DNA of 64,000 bases. Origin: Xanthomonas sp. XNM01 (lineage in GTDB: Bacteria > Pseudomonadota > Gammaproteobacteria > Xanthomonadales > Xanthomonadaceae). Below are positions 54,775 to 63,557 of this stretch, one piece after another. The first letter of the stretch is position 1; each line of letters starts with the position of its first letter. Location of the stretch: the NCBI RefSeq assembly GCF_014851915.1, contig NZ_JACVAP010000008.1, positions 62,001 to 126,000 on the forward strand, written 5' to 3'. The notes below the pieces were generated by a model. The model did not search any database. It was given only the letters and a program-made list of their open reading frames with translations, and had not been told where the DNA came from. The position numbers and the translations under genes were made by a program.

Positions 54775-55686
54775 TCACAGCAGCTGGAACGGGTTCAGCT
54801 GCATGATCTGGCCGTAGACCTTGTAGGTGGCCTGGATCGCGACCGTGTGCCGGGTCAGCTGGTCGTAGGTCTCGACCACGTCGAGCCCGCCGACGCGCTG
54901 CAGCGCCTCGCCGTTGCTGACCTGGGCCGAGGCGTGGCTGTCGTCGAGCACGCGCAGCGTGTTCTGGGCGCCGCCGAGCTGGGCGATGCGCGAACTCAGT
55001 GAACCGATGCCGTCGTCGAGCGCACGCTCGGCCGCGGCCAGGGTCGCGCGCACGGCCGGATCGTTGACGTTGACCGTGGGGTCCTCCATCAGCGCCAGCG
55101 CCGCGTCCATCTGGTTCAGCACTTCGGCGACGTTGTCGACGCTGACGTTGCCGGCCTGGGTGATGCCGTTGCCGACCACCACCTGCTGCTGGCTGGTGTT
55201 GCCGGCGAAGCTGTAGCGCGCACCGGCCGGCTGGGCCGGGTCGTAGGCGATCGGCGCGGTCGAGGTCGCGGTGCCGGAGAACAGGTAATGGCCTTCCGAG
55301 TTCCTGGCGTTGGCCGAGGTCAGCAGGGTGTCGCGCAGGGTGCGCATGCTGGAGGACATCGCATTGAGGTCCTCCGGCGTGTTGGAACCGTCCAGCGCCC
55401 ACAGCACCAGGTCCTTGGCCGACATCACCGAATCGAGCATGCCGTCGAGCTGGGTCTCGTTCTGCTGCAGGCGGATGCCCAGCGCGCTGATGTTGCTGCG
55501 GTACTGCTTGAGCATCACCGCGTCGCGCTCGAGCATGCGCAGGCGCACGCTGGCGATCGGGTCGTCCGAGGGCCGCAGCAGGCGTTCGCCGCGCGACATC
55601 CGGGTCATCAGCTCGCCGAGCTGCAGGTTGCCCTTGCCCAGAGTGCCCTGGATGGTGGTGCTGAAGTGTCCGTTGGCGATGCGCAT
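54775..55686 (-). CDS. flgL: Flagellar hook-filament junction protein FlgL
   Basis: 303 residues. Flagellin-like N-terminus (MRIANGHFSTTIQGTLGKGN, LMTRMSRGERLLRPSDDPIA) and C-terminus (ALQRVGGLDVVETYDQLTRH, AIQATYKVYGQIMQLNPFQL). HAP3, the junction between FlgK and the filament. Nine bases after flgK. Confidence 0.94.
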   Translation of the reverse strand: MRIANGHFSTTIQGTLGKGNLQLGELMTRMSRGERLLRPSDDPIASVRLRMLERDAVMLKQYRSNISALGIRLQQNETQLDGMLDSVMSAKDLVLWALDGSNTPEDLNAMSSSMRTLRDTLLTSANARNSEGHYLFSGTATSTAPIAYDPAQPAGARYSFAGNTSQQQVVVGNGITQAGNVSVDNVAEVLNQMDAALALMEDPTVNVNDPAVRATLAAAERALDDGIGSLSSRIAQLGGAQNTLRVLDDSHASAQVSNGEALQRVGGLDVVETYDQLTRHTVAIQATYKVYGQIMQLNPFQLL

Positions 55687-55695
55687 GGGGGTTCC

Positions 55696-57039
55696 TTACA
55701 GCGCGTTGAGCGTGGTGTCGAAGAGCTCGTTGGCCACCGAGATGACCTTCATGTTGGCCTGGTAGGCCTGCAGCAGTTCGGAGATGCGGATCACCTCCTC
55801 CTCGCTGTTGACGCCGCTGATCGACAGCAGGCTCAGGTGCGCCTGCTCGCGCAGGGTCGCGGCGGTCTCCAGCGAGGCCTGGCTGCTCTTGCTGTCCGAA
55901 CCGAGCTTGCCGACCATCATCGTGTAGGCGTCGCCGATCGAAACCGTGCCCAGGCCGGGCAGGGCGAAGGTCTGGGTGCGCACGTCGATGATCGCGGCCA
56001 GGTTGTCGCTGTTGCCCGGTTCGGTGGCGCTGGAGGAGAAGCCGAGCCGGGCCTGGGTGGCGGCCGGGTCCAGCGAGATCCGGCCGCTGGCCGCGTCGAT
56101 CACGAACAGGCCGCTGCCGGGCAGGCCGTCGGTGCCGTAGCCGGCGGTCAGGCTGGCGTTGATCCGGGTCGCCAGTTCCGAGGCGAGCGCGTGGGTGGAA
56201 TCTAGCTGGGTCACCAGCACGTCGTTGGCGTAGCCGTACAGGCCGCCGAGCGAGCCGCCCATGCGTTCGCCGACCAGGCCGAACTGCGAGCCGCCCAGGG
56301 TCATGCCGAGCGAGAAGGTGCCGTTGGCCGCGGTGACGGCCTGCATCCTGCCGGCCAGCTTGCCGGCGACCAGCGGCGGGCCGTTCTCCAGGCTGACGTC
56401 GACCATGCCGTCCGGATGGTGGACCACGCGCACGCCGACCAGGGTCGCCAGCTCGCCGATCGCGCGGTCGCGCTGGTCGAGCAGCTCCGAGGGCGCGCCA
56501 CCGGTGGCGGCGGCCTCGCCGATGCGCTCGTTGAGGCGGGCAATGGTGTCGGCCAGGGTGTTGGCCTGGTCGACGATGGTGAAGGCCTGCTGGCGGGTCG
56601 CCTCGAGCTGGCCGAACAGGGTCTGGCGCAGGCTGTCGAAGCGCTTGACCAGGTTGTCGGCCGCCGAGATCACCTGCTGCCGCAGCGGCACCGAGGTCGG
56701 CTCGGTGCTGACCTCGTCCAGGGTCGCGAAGAACGCATCGACGCCGCCCTTCACCGAGCCCTCGCCCAAGCCCATCACTTCCTCGAGCTGGCGGAAGTAG
56801 GACTCGGTCGCGCCGTAGCGGCCTTCCTGCGCCTGCGTGCTCCACAGCTGCTGGCTCTTGTAGGTATCCGCGTAGCGCAGCAGCGCGTTCACCTCGACCC
56901 CGCCGCCGACCCGCGCCGACAGCAGCACGCCCTGGCGGGTGTAGCCGGTGGTCAGCAGGTTGGCGGTGTTGCGCGAGGCCATGTTCAGGCCGGTCTGCGA
57001 GGCCATGAGGCCGGACAGGCCGATGTGGGTGATGCTCAT
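55696..57039 (-). CDS. flgK: Flagellar hook-associated protein FlgK
   Basis: 447 residues, short for FlgK (often 540-680) but like lateral FlgK proteins (~450). N-terminus SITHIGLSGLMASQTGLNMA and the segment YRRQGVLL-like TGYTRQGVLLSARVGGGVEV, and C-terminus VNSEEEVIRISELLQAYQAN MKVISVANELFDTTLNAL, are conserved. HAP1 joins hook and junction. The missing length corresponds to the variable outer domain. Confidence 0.95.
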   Translation of the reverse strand: MSITHIGLSGLMASQTGLNMASRNTANLLTTGYTRQGVLLSARVGGGVEVNALLRYADTYKSQQLWSTQAQEGRYGATESYFRQLEEVMGLGEGSVKGGVDAFFATLDEVSTEPTSVPLRQQVISAADNLVKRFDSLRQTLFGQLEATRQQAFTIVDQANTLADTIARLNERIGEAAATGGAPSELLDQRDRAIGELATLVGVRVVHHPDGMVDVSLENGPPLVAGKLAGRMQAVTAANGTFSLGMTLGGSQFGLVGERMGGSLGGLYGYANDVLVTQLDSTHALASELATRINASLTAGYGTDGLPGSGLFVIDAASGRISLDPAATQARLGFSSSATEPGNSDNLAAIIDVRTQTFALPGLGTVSIGDAYTMMVGKLGSDSKSSQASLETAATLREQAHLSLLSISGVNSEEEVIRISELLQAYQANMKVISVANELFDTTLNAL

Positions 57040-57074
57040 CGTGTGGCTCCGTGGCGGTGCGGGCCGGGGACGCG

Positions 57075-57407
57075 TCAGCGTCCGCCGGTCCCGGTCGGGG
57101 CGGCGCCCATCTGGGCGATCAGCGCGTCGGCGATGCCGAACGCGCGCTGGCTGGCGATGCCGTCGGCGACCGTCCAGTAGGCGTGGTCCATCATCGCCGC
57201 GCCTTCGCCGTCTCCCTTGCCGTCGCCGAAGGCGTCGGCGGCCTGGCGCATGGCCTTGAGCATCTGCGCGATGAACAGGCCTTCGAACTGCACCGCGGCC
57301 TGCTGCAGCGAGGCGTCGACGCCGTCGGCCGACGGGGCGATCGCCGGCTGCGCGGACGAGGGCGCGGACGGGAAGGGCAGCAGGGCAGGCAGCGGCACGG
57401 GCATCAT
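57075..57407 (-). CDS. flgJ: Rod-scaffold protein FlgJ, N-terminal domain only
   Basis: 110 residues. The rod-binding domain is clear (AAVQFEGLFIAQMLKAMRQA and GAAMMDHAYWTVADGIASQR), and the glucosaminidase half that follows in enteric FlgJ is missing; a stand-alone glucosaminidase is encoded at 42878. Two consecutive ATGs at 57407/57404; the first overlaps the flgI stop (TGATG). Confidence 0.92.
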   Translation of the reverse strand: MMPVPLPALLPFPSAPSSAQPAIAPSADGVDASLQQAAVQFEGLFIAQMLKAMRQAADAFGDGKGDGEGAAMMDHAYWTVADGIASQRAFGIADALIAQMGAAPTGTGGR

Positions 57408-58537
57408 CAGATCACCACCAGTTCGCCGGACAGGGCGCCGGCCTCGGACAGGGCCTGCAGGATCGCCATCATGTCGTCCGGCGTGGCGCCGATGGCGTTG
57501 ATCGTGTCGACGATGGACTGCAGGCTGGCGCCGGCCGGCCACTGGAACGCATGCGGCACCGGCTCCTGCACCTGCACGTCCGAGCGCGGCGTGACCGCGG
57601 TCTGGCCGCCGCCGAAGGCGTTGGGCTGGCTGACCGCGTAGTCCTCGCCGATGGTCACCCGCAGCGCGCCATGCGAGACCGCGACCGGTTTGACCGTCAC
57701 GTCCTGGCTGATGACCACGGTGCCGGTGCGCGAGTTGAACACCACCTTCGGCACGCCGCTGCCGGCGTCGACGCTGATCGCGTTCAGCCGGGCGACGAAG
57801 GCCACCCGCGCGCGCGCATCCTCCGGCGCGGTCACCTCCACGGCGGTCGCATCCAGCGAGTAGGCCGCATCGGCGCCGAGCTCGCGGTTGAGCGCGTCGG
57901 TGATGTTGGTGGCGGTCTGGAAGTCGGGACGCTTGAGGTTGAGCCGGATCGTCGGCGCGGTGCTGAAATCCGACGGGATCACCTGCTCGACCGTGGCGCC
58001 GTTGGGAATGCGGCCGGCGGTCGGGGTGTTGATGGTGACGCTGGAGCCGCTGTTGCCCTGCGCGCTCAGGCCGGGCACGACCACGTTGCCCTGGGCCAGC
58101 GCATAGACCTGGCCGTCGGCGCCGGTCAGCGGGGTCAGCAGCAGGGTGCCGCCGCGCAGGCTCTTGGCATCGCCGATCGAGGACACGGTGATGTCGATGG
58201 TCTGGCCCTTGCGGTAGCCCGGCGGGAAGCTGGCGCTGACCATCACCGCGGCGGTGTTGCGCGCGCGCAGCGCCTGGCCGTCGGGCATGCGCACGCCGTA
58301 CTGGTCGAGCATGTTGCGGATCGACTGGCCGGTGTAGCGCGCCTGGGTGCCGTCGCCGCTGCCGTTGAGGCCGACCACGATGCCGTAGCCGACCAGCTGG
58401 TTCTCGCGCACGCCTTCGACGTCGACCAGGCTGCCGATGCGCTGCGCCGTCGCCGGTGCGGCCACGGCCAGCAGCGCCAGCAGGCACAGCAGCGCGGCGT
58501 GGCGAAGGTGGGGCGGGGCGGGAATCACGGGGCGCAT
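57407..58537 (-). CDS. flgI: Flagellar P-ring protein FlgI
   Basis: 376 residues with a Sec signal peptide ([17 protein letters not shown]). Mature N-terminus [20 protein letters not shown] and [12 protein letters not shown] are the FlgI signature; the C-terminal [34 protein letters not shown] is also conserved. Forms the periplasmic bushing of the rod. Two bases after flgH. Confidence 0.97.
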   Translation of the reverse strand: MRPVIPAPPHLRHAALLCLLALLAVAAPATAQRIGSLVDVEGVRENQLVGYGIVVGLNGSGDGTQARYTGQSIRNMLDQYGVRMPDGQALRARNTAAVMVSASFPPGYRKGQTIDITVSSIGDAKSLRGGTLLLTPLTGADGQVYALAQGNVVVPGLSAQGNSGSSVTINTPTAGRIPNGATVEQVIPSDFSTAPTIRLNLKRPDFQTATNITDALNRELGADAAYSLDATAVEVTAPEDARARVAFVARLNAISVDAGSGVPKVVFNSRTGTVVISQDVTVKPVAVSHGALRVTIGEDYAVSQPNAFGGGQTAVTPRSDVQVQEPVPHAFQWPAGASLQSIVDTINAIGATPDDMMAILQALSEAGALSGELVVI

Positions 58538-58538
58538 G

Positions 58539-59204
58539 TCAGAACGGCATCAGCGGGCTGTTGAAGAAGCGGGTCAGCCAGCCGGCGCGGTTGGCGCTGG
58601 CGACCGGTCCGCGCCCGGAGTACTGGATGCGGGCGTTGGCCACGCGCTGCGAGGACACGCGGTTGTCCGAGCCGATGTCGGCCGGCCGCACGTAGCCGTG
58701 CAGGCGCACGGTCTCCACGCCCTGGTTCAGGCCCAGGCTCTTCTCGCCGCCGACCTGGAGCAGGCCGTTGGGCAGCACCCGCTGCACGATCACCGTGACC
58801 GAGCCGACCAGCATGTTCTGCTGGCTGCTGCTGCCGGCGCCGGTGGCGCCGCGGGTCAGGCCGAGTTCGGTGTCCAGGTCCACCTCCGAACCCAGCAGCC
58901 GTCCCGGCGCCATGCTCAAGCTCGATTCCTTGCTGATCGCGCTGTTGTTGCGGTTGCTGGCCTGGGTCGATTCCTGCAGCACCACGGTCAGCACGTCGCC
59001 GGCGCGGTAGGCGCGGCTGTCCGAGGTCAGCGCGCGCACCGAACCGGGCACGAACACGCCGCCGGACTGGCCCTGCTGCGGCTCCCACGCCAGCTCCGGC
59101 ATGTCGTCGACCTGCGGCATCGCGACCTCGCCACGGATCGTCGTGCAGCCCGCCATGCAGGTGGCGAGCAGCGCCAGCGCCAGCAGACGGGCGGATGCGG
59201 ACAT
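58539..59204 (-). CDS. flgH: Flagellar L-ring lipoprotein FlgH
   Basis: 221 residues. Lipoprotein signal ending LLATCMAGC (Cys20). L-ring features: [80 protein letters not shown]. Outer-membrane ring of the basal body. The ATG overlaps the flgG stop (TGATG). Confidence 0.96.
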   Translation of the reverse strand: MSASARLLALALLATCMAGCTTIRGEVAMPQVDDMPELAWEPQQGQSGGVFVPGSVRALTSDSRAYRAGDVLTVVLQESTQASNRNNSAISKESSLSMAPGRLLGSEVDLDTELGLTRGATGAGSSSQQNMLVGSVTVIVQRVLPNGLLQVGGEKSLGLNQGVETVRLHGYVRPADIGSDNRVSSQRVANARIQYSGRGPVASANRAGWLTRFFNSPLMPF

Positions 59205-59989
59205 CAGCGTGCCGCCTGGGCCAGCTGCTGCATCATGTTGTCGGCCGCGGTCAGCACCTTGGTGTTCATCTCGTAGGTGCGCTGCGCGGCGATCATCTCG
59301 ACCATCTCCTCGACGGCCTGCACGTTCGAGCCTTCCAGCGCGTACTGCTTGAGCTTGCCCAGGCCTTCCAGGCCCGGCTGCCCTTCGCTCGGCGCGCCGC
59401 TGGCCACGGTCTCGCGGTACAGGTTGTCGCCGACCGCCAGCAGCCCGCCCGGATTGACGAAGCCGGCCAGCAGCAGCTGCCCGACCTCGGTCGCGTTGAC
59501 CGAATCGCTGGTGGTCACGGTGACCACGCCGTTCTCGCCGATGGTGACCTCGGTGGCGTTCTGCGGGATGGTGATCGCCGGCACGATCGGCAGGCCCTGC
59601 GCGGTGGTCAGGTTGCCGTCCTGGTCCGGACGCAGCTGGCCGGCGCGGGTGTAGCCGATCTCGCCGTTCGGCAGCTCGACCTGCAGGAAGCCGTCGCCGA
59701 CGATGGCCAGGTCCAGCTGGCCGCCGGACGGCAGCAGGTTGCCGGTGGTGAACACCTTCTGGGTGCCGACCAGGCGGGTGCCGTTGCCCAGCTGCACGCC
59801 ACCGGACAGGTTGGCGTCGTTGAGCTGCGCGCCCGGCTGCTGCTCGACCCGGTAGAACAGGTCCTCGAACATCGCCCGGTCGCGCTTGAAGCCGACCGTG
59901 TTGACGTTGGCGAGGTTGTTGGAAATGGTCTGCAGCCGCGCTTCCTGCGCCTGCAGGCCGGTCTTGCTGATCCACAGTGCCTGGTTCAT
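59204..59989 (-). CDS. flgG: Flagellar distal rod protein FlgG
   Basis: 261 residues, the standard length. N-terminus NQALWISKTGLQAQEARLQT and ISNNLANVNTVGFKRDRAMF with the rod-protein motif; C-terminus GSNVQAVEEMVEMIAAQRTY EMNTKVLTAADNMMQQLAQ. Builds the distal rod. Preceded by a 34-base gap after flgF. Confidence 0.97.
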   Translation of the reverse strand: MNQALWISKTGLQAQEARLQTISNNLANVNTVGFKRDRAMFEDLFYRVEQQPGAQLNDANLSGGVQLGNGTRLVGTQKVFTTGNLLPSGGQLDLAIVGDGFLQVELPNGEIGYTRAGQLRPDQDGNLTTAQGLPIVPAITIPQNATEVTIGENGVVTVTTSDSVNATEVGQLLLAGFVNPGGLLAVGDNLYRETVASGAPSEGQPGLEGLGKLKQYALEGSNVQAVEEMVEMIAAQRTYEMNTKVLTAADNMMQQLAQAAR

Positions 59990-60023
59990 CGGAGTGCTCT
60001 CGGAAGTGGGGTGGTGGCCGCGA

Positions 60024-60749
60024 TCAGCCGCGGATCAGGCGATTGCCGGTCTCGGCCATCTCGTCGGCGTTGCGGAACATGCGCATCTGCATCTCGAAGG
60101 TGCGGCTGAGCTGCATGGTCTGCATCATTTCCTCGATCGCCGAGACGTTGCTGCCTTCCAGATGGCCCGCCGCGACGCGCACGTCCGGATCCAGGCCGTA
60201 GCCGATGCCGGTGCGCGAGCCGAGCAGGCCGTCCGGACGCTTGACCAGGTCGGCCGGCTCCGGCCGCACCAGCGCCAGGCGGTCGGCGACCTGCATCTCG
60301 GTGCCGCCCAGCGGCATGATCGAGATGCTGCCGTCGGCGCCCACGTCCAGCGCCTCGTAGGGCGGCAGCACGATCGGGCCGCCCTCGCCGAGCACCGCAC
60401 GCCCGTCCAGGGTCAGCGCGCCTTCCTCGTCGACCACGAAATGGCCGGCGCGCGAATAGGCCACGCCGTCCTCGGCCTGCACGCTGAAGTAGCCGTCGCC
60501 CTGCACCGCCACGTCGAGCGGCCGGCCGGTCTCGCTGAGCCGGCCGCGGCTCTGGTCGACCACCGTGCCGGTGACGCCGGCCTGGTGGCGCGAGTCGTAG
60601 CCGTAGCCGTTCACCTGCAGGTGCTCGGCGATCGCCATGTCGGCGCGGAAGCCGGAGGTCTGCGCGTTGGCCAGGTTGTTGGCGCGCACCGCCAGCGCGC
60701 GCTGCGCGTAGTCGGCGCCGCTGACCGCGGTGTAGAGGAAGGCATCCAT
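60024..60749 (-). CDS. flgF: Flagellar proximal rod protein FlgF
   Basis: 241 residues. N-terminus MDAFLYTAVSGADYAQRALA with VRANNLANAQTSGFRADMAI, and C-terminus GSNVSAIEEMMQTMQLSRTF EMQMRMFRNADEMAETGNRL. Proximal rod component, four bases after flgE. Confidence 0.95.
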   Translation of the reverse strand: MDAFLYTAVSGADYAQRALAVRANNLANAQTSGFRADMAIAEHLQVNGYGYDSRHQAGVTGTVVDQSRGRLSETGRPLDVAVQGDGYFSVQAEDGVAYSRAGHFVVDEEGALTLDGRAVLGEGGPIVLPPYEALDVGADGSISIMPLGGTEMQVADRLALVRPEPADLVKRPDGLLGSRTGIGYGLDPDVRVAAGHLEGSNVSAIEEMMQTMQLSRTFEMQMRMFRNADEMAETGNRLIRG

Positions 60750-60753
60750 GACG

Positions 60754-61953
60754 TCAGATCGACTGCATCAGGGTGCGCATCATCTCGCTCTCGGTGCTGA
60801 GCACCTTCGAGTTGGCCTGGTAGTTCTGCTGGGCGGTCATCAGGTTGACCAGCTCGGTGGCCATGTCCACGTTCGAGCTCTCCAGCGACGCCACCGCCAG
60901 CGCGCCGATCAGGCCGGCGCCGGCGGCGCCGTAGATCGGTTCGCCGGTGCTGGAGTTGGGCTGCCAGGCGGTGCCGTCGACCGGGTTGAGCGCCAGCTCG
61001 TTCGGGAACACCGCCAGGGTCAGGGTGCCGGCGCTGACCCGGCTGCCGTTGCTGTACTGGACCTGGATGCTGCCGTCCTCGCCCAGGCCCACGTCGATCA
61101 CCGTGCCGGGAGCGTTGCCGTCCGGACGGTTGGTGGTGGTGGTGAAGCGGCCGCCCTGGTAGGTGGTGCCGGTGTAGGTCAGGTCGATCTCCAGCGCCTC
61201 GGCGCCGGCCAGCGTGGCCAGCGTCGCCGGCAGGTTCAGCGTGGTCGCGCCGGTGCCGCCCAGGCGGCCATCGAGCCCGAAGTTCAGGGTGTGGTCCGGG
61301 GTGCCGCCGACCAGCACGCCGTCCAGCGCGTAGTACACGTCCACGTCGCTGCCGGTCGCCGTGGTGGCGCCCTTGACGAAGTACTGGGTCAGCGTGTGCT
61401 GGCGGCCCAGCGAGTCGTACACGCTGGAGACCTGCAGGTCGTTGTAGGAGGTCGGCTCGTTCATGTCGAACGCCAGCGCCGGGGTGGTCCAGTCGGCCGA
61501 CATGTTGCCGGCGTAGCGCAGGCTGGTGCTGGCCTCGGCCAGCATCGCCTCGGTGGGCACGCTCAGGTCGCCCATCACGCCGCCGTTCTCGGTGCCGTAG
61601 CCCTGCACGCGGCGGCTGAAGGCATCGACCACGTAGCCTTCCTTGTCCACGTTGAACATGCCCATGCGCGAGTACACCAGCATGCCGTTGGTGTCGCGCG
61701 AGACGAAGAAGCCGCGGCCCTGGATCGCCGCGTCCAGCCCGCGGCCGGTCGGCAGCACGTTGCCGCTCTTGGTCATGGTCTGGCTGGTCGAGCCGACGTA
61801 GACGCCACCGACCTCGGCCTGCATGTAGGCGGCGGCGAAGTTGGCGCGGCCGGACTTGAAGCCGTAGGTGCCGCTGTTGGCGATGTTGTTGCTGATCTGG
61901 CTCAACTGGCTGTTGACCGCGTTGAGGCCGCTGAGCGCTATGTTGAAGGCCAT
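60754..61953 (-). CDS. flgE: Flagellar hook protein FlgE
   Basis: 399 residues. N-terminus AFNIALSGLNAVNSQLSQIS and NNIANSGTYGFKSGRANFAA; central D1/D2 hook domains (about 100-320); C-terminus ASLESSNVDMATELVNLMTA QQNYQANSKVLSTESEMMRT. Length and ends identify it as hook rather than rod protein. Confidence 0.96.
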   Translation of the reverse strand: MAFNIALSGLNAVNSQLSQISNNIANSGTYGFKSGRANFAAAYMQAEVGGVYVGSTSQTMTKSGNVLPTGRGLDAAIQGRGFFVSRDTNGMLVYSRMGMFNVDKEGYVVDAFSRRVQGYGTENGGVMGDLSVPTEAMLAEASTSLRYAGNMSADWTTPALAFDMNEPTSYNDLQVSSVYDSLGRQHTLTQYFVKGATTATGSDVDVYYALDGVLVGGTPDHTLNFGLDGRLGGTGATTLNLPATLATLAGAEALEIDLTYTGTTYQGGRFTTTTNRPDGNAPGTVIDVGLGEDGSIQVQYSNGSRVSAGTLTLAVFPNELALNPVDGTAWQPNSSTGEPIYGAAGAGLIGALAVASLESSNVDMATELVNLMTAQQNYQANSKVLSTESEMMRTLMQSI

Positions 61954-61959
61954 GGCCGG

Positions 61960-62646
61960 TCAGACTCCGTTCGAGGAAAAGGTCGGGACGCCGCCGGAGC
62001 GGCCGAGGAAGCGCGAGATCTCGCCGGTGCCGACGTTGCCGACGCCGGAGACCGCGAGCACCACCGCGCCGCTCGCATCCAGGCGCACGCTCTGCAGCTG
62101 GCCCTGGATCTCGGTGCGCGGGGCCTGGTCGGTGCCGGTGTCCACGCGCAGGCTGTAGCGCCCGGCCTTCAGGCCCAGCGCCTGCGGATCGATGCGGAAG
62201 TCGACCGTGCCCGCGTCCTGCGCGCCCAGCGCGATCCGGTGCTCGACCCCGTCGCTGCCCTTGAGCACCACGGTGGCGTCGGCGACCGCCGACTCCAGCA
62301 CGAAGCCGCCGCGGACGGCGTCGCCGCCCAGCGCGACCGAATCGGTGGCGACCATCACCTCCGAGCCGACCTGCGAGCCCAGGCTCACCACCAGCATGCT
62401 TTCCTGCAGCGCCGCCGAGGCGCTGGTCAGGCTGGCCAGGTTCTCCATCATCTCGACCTGGCTCATCGAGGCGAACTGGTTGACGAAGTCCTTGCTCTCC
62501 ATCGGCGCCAGCGGATCCTGGTTGCGGATCTGCGCGACCAGCAGGGTCAGGAACAGGTCCGAGACCTTCTCGCCGTTGCTCTTGACCGCATCGGTGCCGG
62601 TGCCCGGGAAGGCGGCCGCGGCATTGTTCTGGACCGCCGTGCTCAT
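61960..62646 (-). CDS. flgD: Hook-assembly scaffold protein FlgD
   Basis: 228 residues. N-terminal FlgD motif LFLTLLVAQIRNQDPLAPME with SKDFVNQFASMSQVEMMENL, then the tudor-like/fibronectin-like C-terminal domains. FlgD caps the growing hook. Overlaps flgC by 4 bases. Confidence 0.96.
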   Translation of the reverse strand: MSTAVQNNAAAAFPGTGTDAVKSNGEKVSDLFLTLLVAQIRNQDPLAPMESKDFVNQFASMSQVEMMENLASLTSASAALQESMLVVSLGSQVGSEVMVATDSVALGGDAVRGGFVLESAVADATVVLKGSDGVEHRIALGAQDAGTVDFRIDPQALGLKAGRYSLRVDTGTDQAPRTEIQGQLQSVRLDASGAVVLAVSGVGNVGTGEISRFLGRSGGVPTFSSNGV

Positions 62647-63044
62647 GCGCCTTCACCCATCTTCAGCACCTGCTGCTGCATGCCGTTGATCCGCACCAGC
62701 ACCTCGACATTGGTCGAGTAGGCGCGCGAGGCGGCCATCATGTCGGCCATCTCCTCCACCGGATTGACGTTGGAGTAGAAGACCATGCCCTGGTCGTCGG
62801 CCAGCGGGTTGCCGGGCTCGTACTTGCGCTCCAGCGGGTCCTGGCTGCCGATCACGTCGACCACCTGCACGCGGGCGCCGACGCCGTTGAACACCGACGC
62901 GAACACCGGCTTGCGCGCCTGGTAGGCGTTCTGCTCGGTGCCCGAGGTGCCGGCGTTGGCCAGGTTGCTGGCGATGGTGTTCATCCGCACCGTCTGCGCG
63001 GACATCGCGGAGCCGGCGATCTCGGCGATCTGCTTGAAGGCCAT
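62643..63044 (-). CDS. flgC: Flagellar proximal rod protein FlgC
   Basis: 133 residues. N-terminus AFKQIAEIAGSAMSAQTVRM NTIASNLANAGTSGTEQNAY and C-terminus NVNPVEEMADMMAASRAYST NVEVLVRINGMQQQVLKMGE. Six bases after flgB. Confidence 0.96.
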   Translation of the reverse strand: MAFKQIAEIAGSAMSAQTVRMNTIASNLANAGTSGTEQNAYQARKPVFASVFNGVGARVQVVDVIGSQDPLERKYEPGNPLADDQGMVFYSNVNPVEEMADMMAASRAYSTNVEVLVRINGMQQQVLKMGEGA

Positions 63045-63050
63045 GTCCGC

Positions 63051-63422
63051 TTACCCCTGCCCGCTGATCGCGCCGGCCAGGCCCTTGATCTTCATGTTCA
63101 CGAAGGTCAGGCTGGTCTGGAAATCGAGTGCGTTCTGGGCGAATTCGGCCTGTTCCACGCCCAGTTCGACGCTGTTGCCGTCGGTGCTGGCGCGGCTGGG
63201 AACCCGGTACAGGGTGCCTTCGGACTCGAACATCGGCATCGCACCGGCCGACTCGAACCCGAACTCCGCCTCGCGCAGGCGCGCACGGAAGTCCAGGTCG
63301 CGCGCCTGGTAGCCGGGCGTGCTCTCGTTGGCCAGGTTGGAGGCCAGCACGCGCGCGCGTTCGCCACGCAGCTTCAGCGCGGCAGGATGCAGGCCCAGCG
63401 CCTGCTCGAGATTCAGTCCCAT
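63051..63422 (-). CDS. flgB: Flagellar proximal rod protein FlgB
   Basis: 123 residues from the ATG at 63422. LGLHPAALKLRGERARVLAS NLANESTPGYQARDLDFRA is the FlgB N-terminus and AEFAQNALDFQTSLTFVNMK IKGLAGAI the C-terminus. First gene of the leftward flgBCDEFGHIJKL-lafW-like operon; divergent from flgA across 135 bases. The upstream gap is AT-richer at about 63503-63515 (AAATCTAAAAACA). Confidence 0.95.
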   Translation of the reverse strand: MGLNLEQALGLHPAALKLRGERARVLASNLANESTPGYQARDLDFRARLREAEFGFESAGAMPMFESEGTLYRVPSRASTDGNSVELGVEQAEFAQNALDFQTSLTFVNMKIKGLAGAISGQG

Positions 63423-63557
63423 GGCTTGCCGATTCCCAGGAGGCCGCGCAATCGCCACGGCCGGAGATCGCATGGTAGGCAGGCCCGCCGCCACGGCTCG
63501 AAATCTAAAAACACCTTGAGCGATCGCGCCGTGGCCGGCGCCGGATAATCGCCGGCG

